Assembly (NCBI RefSeq): GCF_036985505.1
Contig: NZ_BTGQ01000007.1
Span: 134,792-198,791 of the forward strand
From: Croceitalea sp947503285
Lineage (GTDB): Bacteria; Bacteroidota; Bacteroidia; Flavobacteriales; Flavobacteriaceae
Direction: 5' to 3'
DNA length: 64,000 nucleotides
Shown here: in pieces, positions 17,999 to 26,845 of the stretch
Layout: each line of letters begins with the position of its first letter
Position numbering within the stretch: the first letter of the stretch is position 1
The notes under the pieces: generated by a model
Told to the model about the DNA's origin: nothing
The model's input: the letters and a program-made list of their open reading frames with translations, nothing else
The model's database searches: none
Made by a program: the position numbers and the translations under genes

Positions 17999-18826
17999 AT
18001 GGAAATCATCAATAAAATTATTAACTATACCATTTCCCTTGGGAAGGACATACAAATTTCAGTTAAGGCAATTCTTATCCTAATTGTCATTTTTATCATT
18101 ACATCCTTAATACTCCAGGTCATTCGAAGAATGGTGAATAGAAAGTTAAGTGTAAACGAAAGTCAGAAGTTCAAAACTGTTTTCTCTTTTGCCAAATATT
18201 TTATTTACATCATTGTAACCTTTATTACTCTAGATAATATTGGTGTTGATATTACTGCTATTTTTGCGGCATCTGCTGCTCTTTTAATTGGAGTTGGTTT
18301 AGCATTACAAACGCTTTTTCAAGATATTATTTGCGGTATTTTTGTATTACTTGATAAGACGGTTCACGTTGGAGATGTTATAGAAGTTGATGGAAAAGTG
18401 CTTAGGGTTACCGACATAAATTTGAGAACTACCAAAGGGATAAATCTTGAAAATAAAGTGCTAATTATTCCTAACCACACGTATTTGTCCAATACCCTAT
18501 ACAACTGGACTCAGAACAATAAACTTACTAGAGAAAATGTGAACGTTGGTGTTGCTTATGGGTCAGATACAGAATTAGTACAACGGCTATTAATTGAGGC
18601 AGCCAATAGCACTAAAGGCATATTAAACAACCCAGAGCCTGTTGTGTTTTTTACCGAATTCGCCGATAGTTCCCTAAATTTTAAGTTGGTTTTTACTGTT
18701 GATGATAGCTTTCTAGCCGTTAAACCAAAAAGTGATTTACACTTTGAAATTGATAGATTATTTAGACTAAACAAGGTTACGATTCCCTTTCCCCAAAGAG
18801 ATGTTCACCTTTTCGCTCAACAATAA
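17999..18826 (+). CDS. Mechanosensitive ion channel, MscS family (1)
   Basis: 275 residues. Three N-terminal transmembrane helices; the pore-lining TM3 is AAIFAASAALLIGVGLALQTLFQDIICGIFVLLD, followed by the beta domain VHVGDVIEVDGKVLRVTDINLRTT and the C-terminal alpha/beta domain. It opens under membrane tension and releases solutes on hypo-osmotic shock. Transcribed from the sigma-type promoter at 17944, and probably together with terC 24 nt downstream. First gene of the cargo island and one of its three channel genes. Confidence 0.9.
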   Translation: MEIINKIINYTISLGKDIQISVKAILILIVIFIITSLILQVIRRMVNRKLSVNESQKFKTVFSFAKYFIYIIVTFITLDNIGVDITAIFAASAALLIGVGLALQTLFQDIICGIFVLLDKTVHVGDVIEVDGKVLRVTDINLRTTKGINLENKVLIIPNHTYLSNTLYNWTQNNKLTRENVNVGVAYGSDTELVQRLLIEAANSTKGILNNPEPVVFFTEFADSSLNFKLVFTVDDSFLAVKPKSDLHFEIDRLFRLNKVTIPFPQRDVHLFAQQ

Positions 18827-18850
18827 TTTTTTCGAAAATCTTACCACTTC

Positions 18851-19540
18851 ATGGATGCAATTATTTCGCTTCTTTCTCTAATAGCTTTAGAAGTCATTTT
18901 GGGAATAGACAACATTATTTTCATTTCAATTCTTGCCGATAAACTCCCCGAAGGTAAAAGGGATAAACTGCGTGTTTGGGGTATTGGTCTTGCCCTTTTA
19001 GTAAGGCTTGCGTTACTGGCATTGATATCTTGGATAATAAAGTTAGATGCTACACTTTTCACATTATTAGAAATTGAATTTACCGGTAAAGGAATTATTT
19101 TAATATTTGGTGGGTTGTTCTTATTGTTCAAAAGCACCAAAGAGATTTACTTAAAAACCGAACAAGAAAACAGTACATTAAAGCCTGTAAAAAAGGTAAG
19201 TTTCAAAACACTTTTATTTGAGGTAATCATTCTCGATTTGGTGTTTTCTATTGATTCCATAATCACAGCAGTTGGATTGGTAAATGAAATTTGGATTATG
19301 TATACTGCCGTTATTGTGGCAGTAACTACAATGCTTATCGCATCAAAAGCAATTAGTGAATTCATTTATAAACATCCATCTTTTAAGGTTTTAGCGCTTT
19401 GTTTTTTGATGATGATTGGAACTTCCCTAATAGCCGAAGGGCTTCATTTTGAAATACCAAAGGGATATATTTATTTCTCTATGGGATTTGCCTTCTTCGT
19501 AGATATTGTGCAAATGAGAACAGTTAAGGCAAAGCAATAA
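18851..19540 (+). CDS. TerC-family integral membrane protein
   Basis: 229 residues with about seven transmembrane helices. Conserved acidic membrane motifs are LGIDNIIFISIL near residue 18 and LVFSIDSIITAVG in the second half, the paired DN/DS repeats typical of TerC. The family is linked to tellurite resistance, and some members to metal export or Mn homeostasis. It lies 24 nt after mscS in the same transcription unit. TerB-like genes nearby suggest a Ter-type stress function. Confidence 0.9.
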   Translation: MDAIISLLSLIALEVILGIDNIIFISILADKLPEGKRDKLRVWGIGLALLVRLALLALISWIIKLDATLFTLLEIEFTGKGIILIFGGLFLLFKSTKEIYLKTEQENSTLKPVKKVSFKTLLFEVIILDLVFSIDSIITAVGLVNEIWIMYTAVIVAVTTMLIASKAISEFIYKHPSFKVLALCFLMMIGTSLIAEGLHFEIPKGYIYFSMGFAFFVDIVQMRTVKAKQ

Positions 19541-19556
19541 AATTGTTGAATTTTAT

Positions 19557-19584
19557 GTGACCTTGGTTAACAACAAGTGTCATA
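19557..19584 (+). promoter_or_regulatory. Possible weak ECF-sigma promoter, site 7
   Basis: GTGACCT (19557-19563), 15-nt spacer, GTCATA (19579-19584). It keeps the exact spacing but differs from the consensus at two positions. No coding frame follows on the plus strand; a terminator lies at 19670-19697. Confidence 0.35.
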
Positions 19585-19589
19585 AAAGT

Positions 19590-19697
19590 GCGAGTGAAAA
19601 TGATGAGATGATTAGTTTTTTTGATTGATGAAACAATCTAATCTATTGGTTGGAACACTAGGTTGTTATGAAGCTAGAGCTAACGCTCTAGCTTCTT
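19590..19697 (+). ncRNA. Candidate small RNA downstream of terC
   Basis: About 110 nt between the weak sigma-type promoter (19557) and the intrinsic terminator at 19670. No start codon leads to a plausible protein. Only promoter and terminator logic supports it. It could instead be the trailer of mscS-terC. Confidence 0.25.
19670..19697. terminator. Terminator between terC and TerB-like gene
   Basis: AAGCTAGAGC (19671-19680) pairs perfectly with GCTCTAGCTT (19685-19694) around a TAAC loop, followed by CTTTTT on the plus strand. The stop codon of the minus-strand gene at 19680 lies inside the stem. Confidence 0.65.
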
Positions 19698-20090
19698 TTT
19701 GAATAGCAAATTCAATTGGGTGAGCATTATTATTTCAGACTTATTCTTTTTGTTAAAAGATGAAACTATTGCATCGCAGGCTTCTTTAATTGTATGTTTA
19801 AGCTGTTCACTAAAAATCGCTATATGATTGGAATAATACATCTGGAATATTTCAAAGGCTCTAGAACTTTTTTGTTTATTAGCAATTAAATCCCTTAATG
19901 TTTGATACATTATCTCTTTACTATTAGTAGTATCAATAGGTACTGACCAATGTTGTTCTACTGATGCAATAATTTTCAACTTTTCTTCACGGGTCATAGA
20001 CCCGTCGGACATTGCGATAGCATAAAATAAATGAGCCAATGACTCGTAAAAGTCTATTGCATCAGCGTTGTTGGAAAACTTCAACATCAT
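19680..20090 (-). CDS. TerB-like protein (1)
   Basis: 136 residues, all-helical. The segment LAHLFYAIAMSDGSMTREEKLKIIASVEQHW carries the acidic, EF-like SDGSMTREE pattern of TerB domains. Overlaps the end of the upstream VOC gene by 29 nt, so the two are translationally coupled and probably share the sigma-type promoter at 20571. A metal-binding stress-sensing role is inferred from the family. A second TerB-like gene lies at 31083. Confidence 0.6.
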   Translation of the reverse strand: MMLKFSNNADAIDFYESLAHLFYAIAMSDGSMTREEKLKIIASVEQHWSVPIDTTNSKEIMYQTLRDLIANKQKSSRAFEIFQMYYSNHIAIFSEQLKHTIKEACDAIVSSFNKKNKSEIIMLTQLNLLFKKKLER

Positions 20091-20484
20091 TTTTAAAACT
20101 TTTAAATTCTATCATATAACCATTGGGGTCTTTTACGAAAAACGAAAGATGTTCCCCTACCTTGTTTTCCATAAAAACAACTTCGGTGGTAACCTCTAAA
20201 TTGTTATTCTGAAAAAATTGCTTGTACAGGTCTACCCATATTTGGTTTTCTATGATGATTCCAAAATGGAATGACGGGAGCACATTTTCACCAATCTTAT
20301 AATCCTTAAAATCAAAATTGAACTCCCCTGCACAGGTGAACGTAATTTGATTACCCAATAAATTAACATCTATCCATTTATCAGTTTGTCTGCCCAAAAG
20401 CATGCCTAACTGTTGCGTATAAAACTCTTTGGTTTCTTGTATATCTCTACAAGGTAGTGCCAAGTGAAACTTTGCGTTTATCAT
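20062..20484 (-). CDS. VOC-family (glyoxalase-like) protein
   Basis: 140 residues. Typical VOC start MINAKFHLALPCRDIQETKEFYTQQLGMLLG and end LSFFVKDPNGYMIEFKSF, each with a potential metal ligand (His7 and the final Glu). The family includes glyoxalase I, fosfomycin-resistance enzymes and dioxygenases; the substrate is unknown. Preceded at 87 nt by an exact sigma-type promoter. Confidence 0.8.
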   Translation of the reverse strand: MINAKFHLALPCRDIQETKEFYTQQLGMLLGRQTDKWIDVNLLGNQITFTCAGEFNFDFKDYKIGENVLPSFHFGIIIENQIWVDLYKQFFQNNNLEVTTEVVFMENKVGEHLSFFVKDPNGYMIEFKSFKNDVEVFQQR

Positions 20485-20570
20485 GATAACATATATTTAA
20501 AAGAACACACTACACTCTTCTGATTTTTTCATATCCTAGGTGTGTAGTTCGACTATATTTTAAGTAGATT

Positions 20571-20598
20571 TAAGACCCTAAACAACATTTTGGGTCAC
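20571..20598 (-). promoter_or_regulatory. Predicted ECF-sigma promoter, site 2 (VOC-terB)
   Basis: On the minus strand GTGACCC (20598-20592), 15-nt spacer, GTCTTA (20576-20571), 87 nt upstream of the VOC gene. It lies in the gap after the Pycsar-type effector gene. Confidence 0.65.
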
Positions 20599-20606
20599 AC
20601 AGTTTT

Positions 20607-21188
20607 TCACTGTACAAATTTTAAAATAATAGAAAGAATAAGAGCTATGCATACACCTATAGTCAAAGCAACAACTGAGTTTTTCAAATAGCGTCTTTTT
20701 CTGTCAAGTATTACGCCAATATGGTACATATCCTTTAACATTGACCGATGGGCAAATTCACTATCGCCTCCCATTTCAATCATCGTGTTCTCAAAGTCTT
20801 CTTCCTCCATACTAAGATAGTTACCAAAATATAGAGGGTTTAGAGAACCACTTTTTAGGGACTCAGCATTCATTTGGTTTTTATCACTCTCCGGAATAAT
20901 TGCTAAAACAGAATAAATGATGGATACCAAGCAAAATAAACTACCAATCACAATGACATAAAATTTAAAATCGTACACATTCTGATTAGCAATAATTCTA
21001 CTTATAATGAAAGAAAGTAAAACCACATTTACAGATAATATAATACGTGCTTTTCTATCTACCATTTGATTTAAGGTATAATGATTTCTGAGGGTATTGG
21101 TGAGCATATTCGTAAATGCTCTATTTTTTGACTGGCTCAATGTATTATGGTTTAGGTATTTGCATGAAACTTTCTCGTTGTATAGCAT
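20607..21188 (-). CDS. Pycsar-type membrane effector (DUF5706/PycTM-like)
   Basis: 193 residues. Helices at about 48-66 (VDRKARIILSVNVVLLSFI, the family hallmark), 76-100 and 170-192 fit the PycTM layout. In Pycsar anti-phage systems this effector permeabilises the inner membrane on binding cCMP or cUMP made by a PycC cyclase. No nucleotide cyclase, HD or CBASS gene lies anywhere in the ICE, so it is an orphan. It may use another signal, or serve the stress regulon around it. Confidence 0.7.
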   Translation of the reverse strand: MLYNEKVSCKYLNHNTLSQSKNRAFTNMLTNTLRNHYTLNQMVDRKARIILSVNVVLLSFIISRIIANQNVYDFKFYVIVIGSLFCLVSIIYSVLAIIPESDKNQMNAESLKSGSLNPLYFGNYLSMEEEDFENTMIEMGGDSEFAHRSMLKDMYHIGVILDRKRRYLKNSVVALTIGVCIALILSIILKFVQ

Positions 21189-21325
21189 CTATAGGCGCAA
21201 AACCTAAAAATTCCATAAAAGAAGTAATTCTTGCTTATTAAAAATGCAAAAATAAATACTTTTTAACAGTTTATTTTTAAAAAAGTGGAAGATTCTTATT
21301 TTTGAAATTTATTATAAAGTCAAAA

Positions 21326-22774
21326 ATGCACGCCAAAAATCTTACTTTTTTTATATGGTCAATGATAGTATTATCGATTACCAACACACTTTTTTCGCAA
21401 ACTATTGTTCCCAAAAAAGGTAGTTATGGGGTAGATGATAAAAATAAGATTATCGTCTGGCACAATTCCAATTTAGATAGTCTAACAGCTTTTGAAAACA
21501 ATAACAAAATAGAATTCAATGCGGTCTATCAACTTCCCAAGATTACTTCTAAACTGTCTTACAACCAATCTTACGAATTAAAAAGAGATAACTCTACTTT
21601 CCATTTATATATTACAAGGTTACCCGTAGTGAAAATAAACTTTGATACGGTTAAGTTGGTCAACAATAAAAAGACACCAGGGTATCTTACATACTACAAT
21701 GAGAATAAATTTGAAGAAAGTGTTATGGGCATACGCCAAAGAGGTAATCTATCATTAACCTTTCCTAAAAAATCCTATGATATCGAGGTATGGAAAGACT
21801 CCCTCAAGAAAGAATCAAAGGATGTAAAGTTCAAAGGACTTAGGTCTGATGATGATTGGATTTTGGATGGACTCTACAACGAACCTTTACGTTTACGCTC
21901 TACTGTTGCTACAAAGATGTGGACAGATTTTCACAAACCTTACTATTTAGATAAAGAACCGAAAGCGGTCAATGGTTTTGGTGTAAAATTTGTTGAGTTG
22001 TTTCGAAATGGCGAATATCTTGGATTATATGGGCTTTCAGAATCTGTTGACAGAAAGCAACTAAGGCTAAAAAAGAACGATGGAACAAAGGTATTTGGTG
22101 AATTGTTCAAAGCCAATTCTTATGAAGGTGGTACATCGTTCAAAAAGGCTGGCGAGTATAACAACATTTTTCCTCATTATTTGGGGTTTAGGATGGAATA
22201 CCCAGTAATCGATTACAATTCACATTGGAACAATCTATCGGCTTTACTAGATTTAGTAGTCAATCAATCTGATGATTCTTTTATAAAGAACATAGGTAGG
22301 CAGATTGATATTTCCAATACAATTGATTACTTCATTTATGTGAATCTTTTAAGAGCTACCGATAATCTTGGTAAGAATTACTATTTGGCAAAATACGATG
22401 CCAAAGAACCTTACTTTTTTGTGCCTTGGGATGTTGATGGAACTTTTGGTGTTATTCTAAAAGGGAAAAGAATAAGTACCACAAACGATATTTTGAGTAA
22501 CAATCTTTTTGACAGGTTACTACGTTTAAACCCAAATGGATTTAACGAGAAATTGAAATTGCGTTGGCAAGCATTACGTGCAGATGAATTGAATGATAAA
22601 AATATCTTCAAACGATTTACAAAATATTATGAGCGTTTTAATGAAGAAAAAATATATGAGCGCGAATTTAATCGATGGGCAAAAGACACTACCAATGATA
22701 ATGATTACGATTATTTAAATAAGTGGATTTCGGATAGGTTGGCATTTCTTGACGACCATTTTAATAAGCTATAA
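21326..22774 (+). CDS. CotH-kinase-family protein, secreted
   Basis: 482 residues from the ATG at 21326, which fits a signal peptide (NLTFFIWSMIVLSITNTLFSQ). The CotH core includes GIRQRGNLSLTFPKKSYDIEVW, the catalytic-type YLGLYGLSESVDRKQL region and FVPWDVDGTFG with the metal-binding Asp. Bacterial CotH proteins are atypical protein kinases of the spore coat or cell surface; in Bacteroidota they are extracellular and of unknown target. Preceded by a housekeeping TATTTTTG element rather than the sigma-type motif. Confidence 0.85.
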   Translation: MHAKNLTFFIWSMIVLSITNTLFSQTIVPKKGSYGVDDKNKIIVWHNSNLDSLTAFENNNKIEFNAVYQLPKITSKLSYNQSYELKRDNSTFHLYITRLPVVKINFDTVKLVNNKKTPGYLTYYNENKFEESVMGIRQRGNLSLTFPKKSYDIEVWKDSLKKESKDVKFKGLRSDDDWILDGLYNEPLRLRSTVATKMWTDFHKPYYLDKEPKAVNGFGVKFVELFRNGEYLGLYGLSESVDRKQLRLKKNDGTKVFGELFKANSYEGGTSFKKAGEYNNIFPHYLGFRMEYPVIDYNSHWNNLSALLDLVVNQSDDSFIKNIGRQIDISNTIDYFIYVNLLRATDNLGKNYYLAKYDAKEPYFFVPWDVDGTFGVILKGKRISTTNDILSNNLFDRLLRLNPNGFNEKLKLRWQALRADELNDKNIFKRFTKYYERFNEEKIYEREFNRWAKDTTNDNDYDYLNKWISDRLAFLDDHFNKL

Positions 22775-22776
22775 AG

Positions 22777-23907
22777 CTAATTTAAAGGCGTTTTACTGCC
22801 TTTATCATCCACAACATATTCTTTGCCATTTTCAATCAAAAGCCCTTTAGTTCTTCCCGAAAACTTCTTGCTCCCATGAGACACATCTACCCGAATAACT
22901 TTACCCTTGAAATCAGAAGAGACGGTATTTACCACCGAATGCCCAATCACCATTTTTTTAGCATTGTAGAAATTTAAAATCTCATCCAATTCTGCTTGTA
23001 CAATTTTAGAATATTGTGGTCTTGCTGTTACCAGACCCCTGTACCATATCGGTCCTTTAGAACCGTATAAAAAGCGAGTGGTATCACTTGGCTTTAGCTG
23101 ACCTTGCACGTAGTGCAATCGCATTTTTTGATTGATGTCCTCTAAACTTAATTTATAATCTAAAATCTCGGGGCTTAATCCTGCGTGCACAAATAAATAA
23201 TCTCCAATCTTTTCAATAACATTTTTGGTCAATAGCCAACTACCTAGTTCAGATTGGTCTGAATAAATGTATTTTATCGCCTCGGTTTTATTTTTTTTAC
23301 CGCTTATTTCCTGTGCAACTTTTATGTATTTACCCCTATTGTAGGTGTGATTGCCTTGAAAGTTAAGCACTTCGTGATTACCTAAAATAAAATGCACTTT
23401 ACCTCCCGCTTTAAGAGCCTGTTGCTCTAATTTGTAAATTAGCCAGAGTACCTGTGTTACATTTTTGCCCCTATCCACAAAGTCACCCACCAAGACAAGT
23501 TTGCCCTTACCATAAACCCAATTATGGTTTTCATCAATAACTTGGTTGGCGAATAAAAAACTGGAAAACGCATTGTATTTACCTTCAATATCTGAAATAA
23601 CCATCATTTTTTCCGAAGGTTGAAAGGTACTTTTTGAAGGAATATATTTTGAGCGCAATTTTAAATAAAACTCGTCATTATCTACATTATCCGCACGTAT
23701 AACCAAAGAATCCGATAGGAATTCAGGAACGGTTAAAAGTTTATTTTTAGCATTGACGCGGTATAAGGTATCATTAATAATATAAGGACCATCTTTACCA
23801 TTTAGCACAATAGGTTTATCCTTGTCTTTATGGCTTGTAGAATCCTTCTTTTGGGCATTTAAGGAAGTACTGAACAATACTGAGCATATAATGATATAGC
23901 CCAACAT
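22777..23907 (-). CDS. Metallophosphoesterase, exported
   Basis: 376 residues from the ATG at 23907, which gives a signal peptide (MLGYIIICSVLFSTSLNAQ); a longer TTG start at 23967 is possible. Calcineurin-type motifs occur in order: ISDIEGKYNAF, VGDFVDRGKNV, LGNHEVLNF, and IGHSVVN. It is a periplasmic Ser/Thr-phosphatase-like or bis-nucleotide-phosphatase-like enzyme. It lies last in a long minus-strand gene run that starts at 26792, and converges with the CotH gene, 2 nt apart. Confidence 0.85.
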   Translation of the reverse strand: MLGYIIICSVLFSTSLNAQKKDSTSHKDKDKPIVLNGKDGPYIINDTLYRVNAKNKLLTVPEFLSDSLVIRADNVDNDEFYLKLRSKYIPSKSTFQPSEKMMVISDIEGKYNAFSSFLFANQVIDENHNWVYGKGKLVLVGDFVDRGKNVTQVLWLIYKLEQQALKAGGKVHFILGNHEVLNFQGNHTYNRGKYIKVAQEISGKKNKTEAIKYIYSDQSELGSWLLTKNVIEKIGDYLFVHAGLSPEILDYKLSLEDINQKMRLHYVQGQLKPSDTTRFLYGSKGPIWYRGLVTARPQYSKIVQAELDEILNFYNAKKMVIGHSVVNTVSSDFKGKVIRVDVSHGSKKFSGRTKGLLIENGKEYVVDDKGSKTPLN

Positions 23908-24046
23908 AAAATGGTAAATAGACTTGTTTATTTTGGTTTTATAAAGCAAACTAAAAAATTTGAACAAAGATATTTTGGTCGTACAAATTCCATAAAATTA
24001 TGATATATGCTTGCAAATTCTGCAATAAGATGAAATAAAACAGCCT

Positions 24047-24817
24047 TTAGATTGTAGAACGCCAATCAAAACGCCAAGACAATCCTGCATCGGCAAACCA
24101 ACTGGTAGTATTACCATTGCTTAAAGTTCCGAAAGAGAAATCAAGTTGTAGGTCTTTATTCATCAAAAAAGCAAAGCCTGCATCAATATCTATATCAATA
24201 TCATTTAATGCTCCAAAAACTTCAACGAACGTCGATAACCTATCCGTAATACCATATCCTAAATTTATTACATAGCCGTAAGATGGTCTACCACCGTTTC
24301 GTTTGTAGCCTAAAATCCAATTAGTACTTAGGGAAAACTTTTCAGTTAAACTGTTACCCATAGCTAAAATGAACCGTGCACCCAAATTTTGCATCCTAAA
24401 GGCTTCACTCTGTAAATTCAATAAAATCCTTCCTTGTAAGGCAATAGCTGGTCTCCAACCTTCATTTGTTACTATGGTATAACGTCCTCCCAATTGGGTA
24501 TCACTAATTCCACTAACCGTATTGCTTTCGTTAAGAATTTGATTTTTATCGCTTTGCCAATTCACGACACCGCTTAATTCAAAGCGTTCGGTTATTCCTA
24601 ATCTAAGTACATTATTAAATTGAACATTACTGATTTGAAAGTTCTCACTTGGGAATTGAGTACGGGAAAAACCTGATTGTAATTGAAAAACACTTTCTCC
24701 AAGAGTTCTTGCACCGATAGCTTGTCCTGGTCTACCACTTGCAATATTTTCAGCATATTGTCCAAATGATGGAGCGGTAAAAAATATCAAAATGAATGTA
24801 ACTAGAATACGAAACAT
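24047..24817 (-). CDS. Outer-membrane beta-barrel transporter-like protein
   Basis: 256 residues. Signal peptide MFRILVTFILIFFTAPSFGQ. Alternating hydrophobic beta strands with small-residue turns, aromatic terminal residues and a penultimate SWRFDWR match the 'transporter / phenol MetA-like' barrel family. The ligand is unknown. It follows the second mscS gene by 23 nt and probably forms an operon with it, so both membranes could be served by one unit. Confidence 0.75.
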   Translation of the reverse strand: MFRILVTFILIFFTAPSFGQYAENIASGRPGQAIGARTLGESVFQLQSGFSRTQFPSENFQISNVQFNNVLRLGITERFELSGVVNWQSDKNQILNESNTVSGISDTQLGGRYTIVTNEGWRPAIALQGRILLNLQSEAFRMQNLGARFILAMGNSLTEKFSLSTNWILGYKRNGGRPSYGYVINLGYGITDRLSTFVEVFGALNDIDIDIDAGFAFLMNKDLQLDFSFGTLSNGNTTSWFADAGLSWRFDWRSTI

Positions 24818-24840
24818 AAGCGAAGTAGGTTATTGGGATA

Positions 24841-25716
24841 TTATTTTGGAAAAGCGGTGATTTCAAATGCTGTCGATGCCACCTCTAGTTTTCCATCTGA
24901 ACTATTAATTGCGGTTAAAATTTTATCTGACAAGACAGATTTTGTAGTTCGTCTCATCTTAAAATCTACCACATAACGAAGCGTAAAGGTTATCCAATTT
25001 TCATCAAAAATCATAGTTACCATTGGTTGTACCTTGGCATTCTCTATGCTGTATTCGCCAATCATTTTATCCCAAGCTACTTGCGATTGGTTTGAAAAAT
25101 CTCCAACTACTTCTTTTAAAATTCCTTCAAAGGTTTGTTTGGCAAATTTGTGGTCGCAATGGGTTTTAATGGGTACTGTAAACTCGTCCCATAAAAAAGG
25201 AAAATCACCAGAATAATTATACACTGGGTCTTTAAAGAGAAAACTGTTGGCAACCCGTACTATTTTTCCATTATAAAGGTCTCCGTTTACCCAATCCCCA
25301 ATTTCCATAAGGGTTGTTCGTAACAACCCAATGTCAACGACATCACCTTTAACACTGCCTAATTTTATACGGTCGCCCACCTTATAAAACCTACCTGTAA
25401 AAATGGCAATGTAGCCCGCTATACTTACAATTACTTCCTGTAGAGCAAAGGCAATACCCGCTCCTGCAACACCTAAAGCAGTACCAACCCCAGAAAAGCT
25501 CGTATTAAAAATGAACATTAAACCAATCGCAAAAAGGACATAACCAAGAAAGGAGACCAATTTTCTGAACTTATACTTGGAACTATTGTCTTTTGTGACT
25601 CGTGAAACACCCTTTTTTAACAAGCTCACCACAATGTAAATTATTATAAAAAGGATAAAAATGGATGCAGTTTTTACAAAAAGAGGGTGTTCTAAAATGG
25701 AATTAATATCGTTCAT
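24841..25716 (-). CDS. Mechanosensitive ion channel, MscS family (2)
   Basis: 291 residues. Transmembrane helices at about 13-33 and 52-69; the pore helix segment ALGVAGAGIAFALQEVIVSIAGYIAIFTGRF shows the Gly/Ala packing of MscS TM3, then YKVGDRIKLGSVKGDVVDIGLLRTTLMEIG. The C-terminal domain is longer than in the first channel (17999). Part of the minus-strand operon 26792 to 24047. Confidence 0.88.
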   Translation of the reverse strand: MNDINSILEHPLFVKTASIFILFIIIYIVVSLLKKGVSRVTKDNSSKYKFRKLVSFLGYVLFAIGLMFIFNTSFSGVGTALGVAGAGIAFALQEVIVSIAGYIAIFTGRFYKVGDRIKLGSVKGDVVDIGLLRTTLMEIGDWVNGDLYNGKIVRVANSFLFKDPVYNYSGDFPFLWDEFTVPIKTHCDHKFAKQTFEGILKEVVGDFSNQSQVAWDKMIGEYSIENAKVQPMVTMIFDENWITFTLRYVVDFKMRRTTKSVLSDKILTAINSSDGKLEVASTAFEITAFPK

Positions 25717-25827
25717 TGTTATGGTTGGTTGTTTTTATGGTTTAATTTATTTCCTGAGTTTAATATTTGGTTAATACTAAACCTACATTTGCTATTTGAG
25801 TATATCAATCGGCACCTTAAACAAAAT

Positions 25828-26271
25828 TTAATGTAATAGTATAGATTCAAAGGGTTTTGACCATTTTGATGCTCTACCAACAGCAGGAGTAAGCGTCGCA
25901 AATATTTCTAGTTTTCGTGAAATAGATGTATCACCCTTTTTAAGTTTTCCCAAATGCAGTGCCATTGGTATATTATACTCCATCCGCTTTTTTAAGGCAA
26001 TAACCTTTCTGGTCGCAGAACCTAGAAAATCATCTCTACTGTCCAAAGCTATAGGATGGATAGCACTTTCATCCCAATTGGGCACTACCAGTGGAGCATC
26101 TATTTCTCCATGAATGTCATACATAAATAAGTGCAAGCAGTATTGCATCCTTAATTGTAAATCTATTAAATGATAGTCTAATTTTACCTTAACTATAATG
26201 TCGTGAATATTATCATTTACAATAATTTCTTCTGGAACACTATCGGGTTCAACCGTTATAATTTTTGCCAT
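25828..26271 (-). CDS. Conserved hypothetical protein
   Basis: 147 residues, soluble, no signal peptide. I recognise no domain. The sequence contains NWDESAIHPIALDSRDDFLGSATRKVIALKKRM and a Lys-rich C-terminus. It begins 15 nt after the LapA-like gene and is probably co-transcribed with it from the sigma-type promoter at 26817. Confidence 0.6.
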   Translation of the reverse strand: MAKIITVEPDSVPEEIIVNDNIHDIIVKVKLDYHLIDLQLRMQYCLHLFMYDIHGEIDAPLVVPNWDESAIHPIALDSRDDFLGSATRKVIALKKRMEYNIPMALHLGKLKKGDTSISRKLEIFATLTPAVGRASKWSKPFESILLH

Positions 26272-26286
26272 TTTTTAAGTTTTAAA

Positions 26287-26496
26287 TTAATCTTCTTTTT
26301 TGGGTATAAGTCTTCGTTTCATAGAAACTAATATTCCTACCAATACACCAATTCCAAAACTTCCGAGGATTATTAAAACCCTAGACATTGACAATTTCCA
26401 GATGAGGAATTCCACATCGGTTACTTCAGAATTTTGTAGTGAGAACACCACGATAATCGTTGCAAAAACTAATGCTAATATTGTTTTAAGTTTCAT
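26287..26496 (-). CDS. LapA-like small membrane protein (DUF1049)
   Basis: 69 residues with two transmembrane helices; the block SLQNSEVTDVEFLIWKLSMS between them and the second helix ILGSFGIGVLVGILVS are typical of LapA/DUF1049. LapA in E. coli helps control lipopolysaccharide assembly. Here it sits between two soluble proteins in an operon with a mechanosensitive channel. Confidence 0.75.
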   Translation of the reverse strand: MKLKTILALVFATIIVVFSLQNSEVTDVEFLIWKLSMSRVLIILGSFGIGVLVGILVSMKRRLIPKKED

Positions 26497-26522
26497 TTTT
26501 AGATTGTTTTGGTTATTTTTAT

Positions 26523-26792
26523 TTACGCGGCTAAGCGTTCGGTTTGTTTCAATTTTTGTAATAATAAATCCCTTGCCTTAATAAATCGTAACATTGCTGT
26601 TGACCATTCATTTTTAGGAATTGCATCTAGTGCATTGTATTGTTCTATCAAGGCATCCCTTTCATCTTCCAATTGTTTAAACAATACAGAACTAGCCGAA
26701 GTTCTCATAAGTTCTTCTTCTAACTCTTCAATTCTTTCACATATATGGTCCAAATTCGTTTGCGCCATAAGTTTAAAATGTTGTCTTTTCAT
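26523..26792 (-). CDS. Coiled-coil hypothetical protein
   Basis: 89 residues, nearly all helical, with Glu/Leu heptads in ICERIEELEEELMRTSASSVLFKQLEDERDALIEQY. Function unknown. First gene of the 26792-24047 run; its start is 25 nt after the -10 half of an exact sigma-type promoter. Confidence 0.6.
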   Translation of the reverse strand: MKRQHFKLMAQTNLDHICERIEELEEELMRTSASSVLFKQLEDERDALIEQYNALDAIPKNEWSTAMLRFIKARDLLLQKLKQTERLAA

Positions 26793-26816
26793 TGTGTTTC
26801 ATTTAGATACATACTT

Positions 26817-26844
26817 TAAGACACCTATTGTAAAAACGGGTCAC
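26817..26844 (-). promoter_or_regulatory. Predicted ECF-sigma promoter, site 3 (26792 operon)
   Basis: On the minus strand GTGACCC (26844-26838), 15-nt spacer, GTCTTA (26822-26817), 24 nt before the first start codon. It lies just after the patatin stop codon. It would drive coiled-coil, LapA-like, hypothetical, mscS and porin-like genes. Confidence 0.7.
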
Positions 26845-26845
26845 C

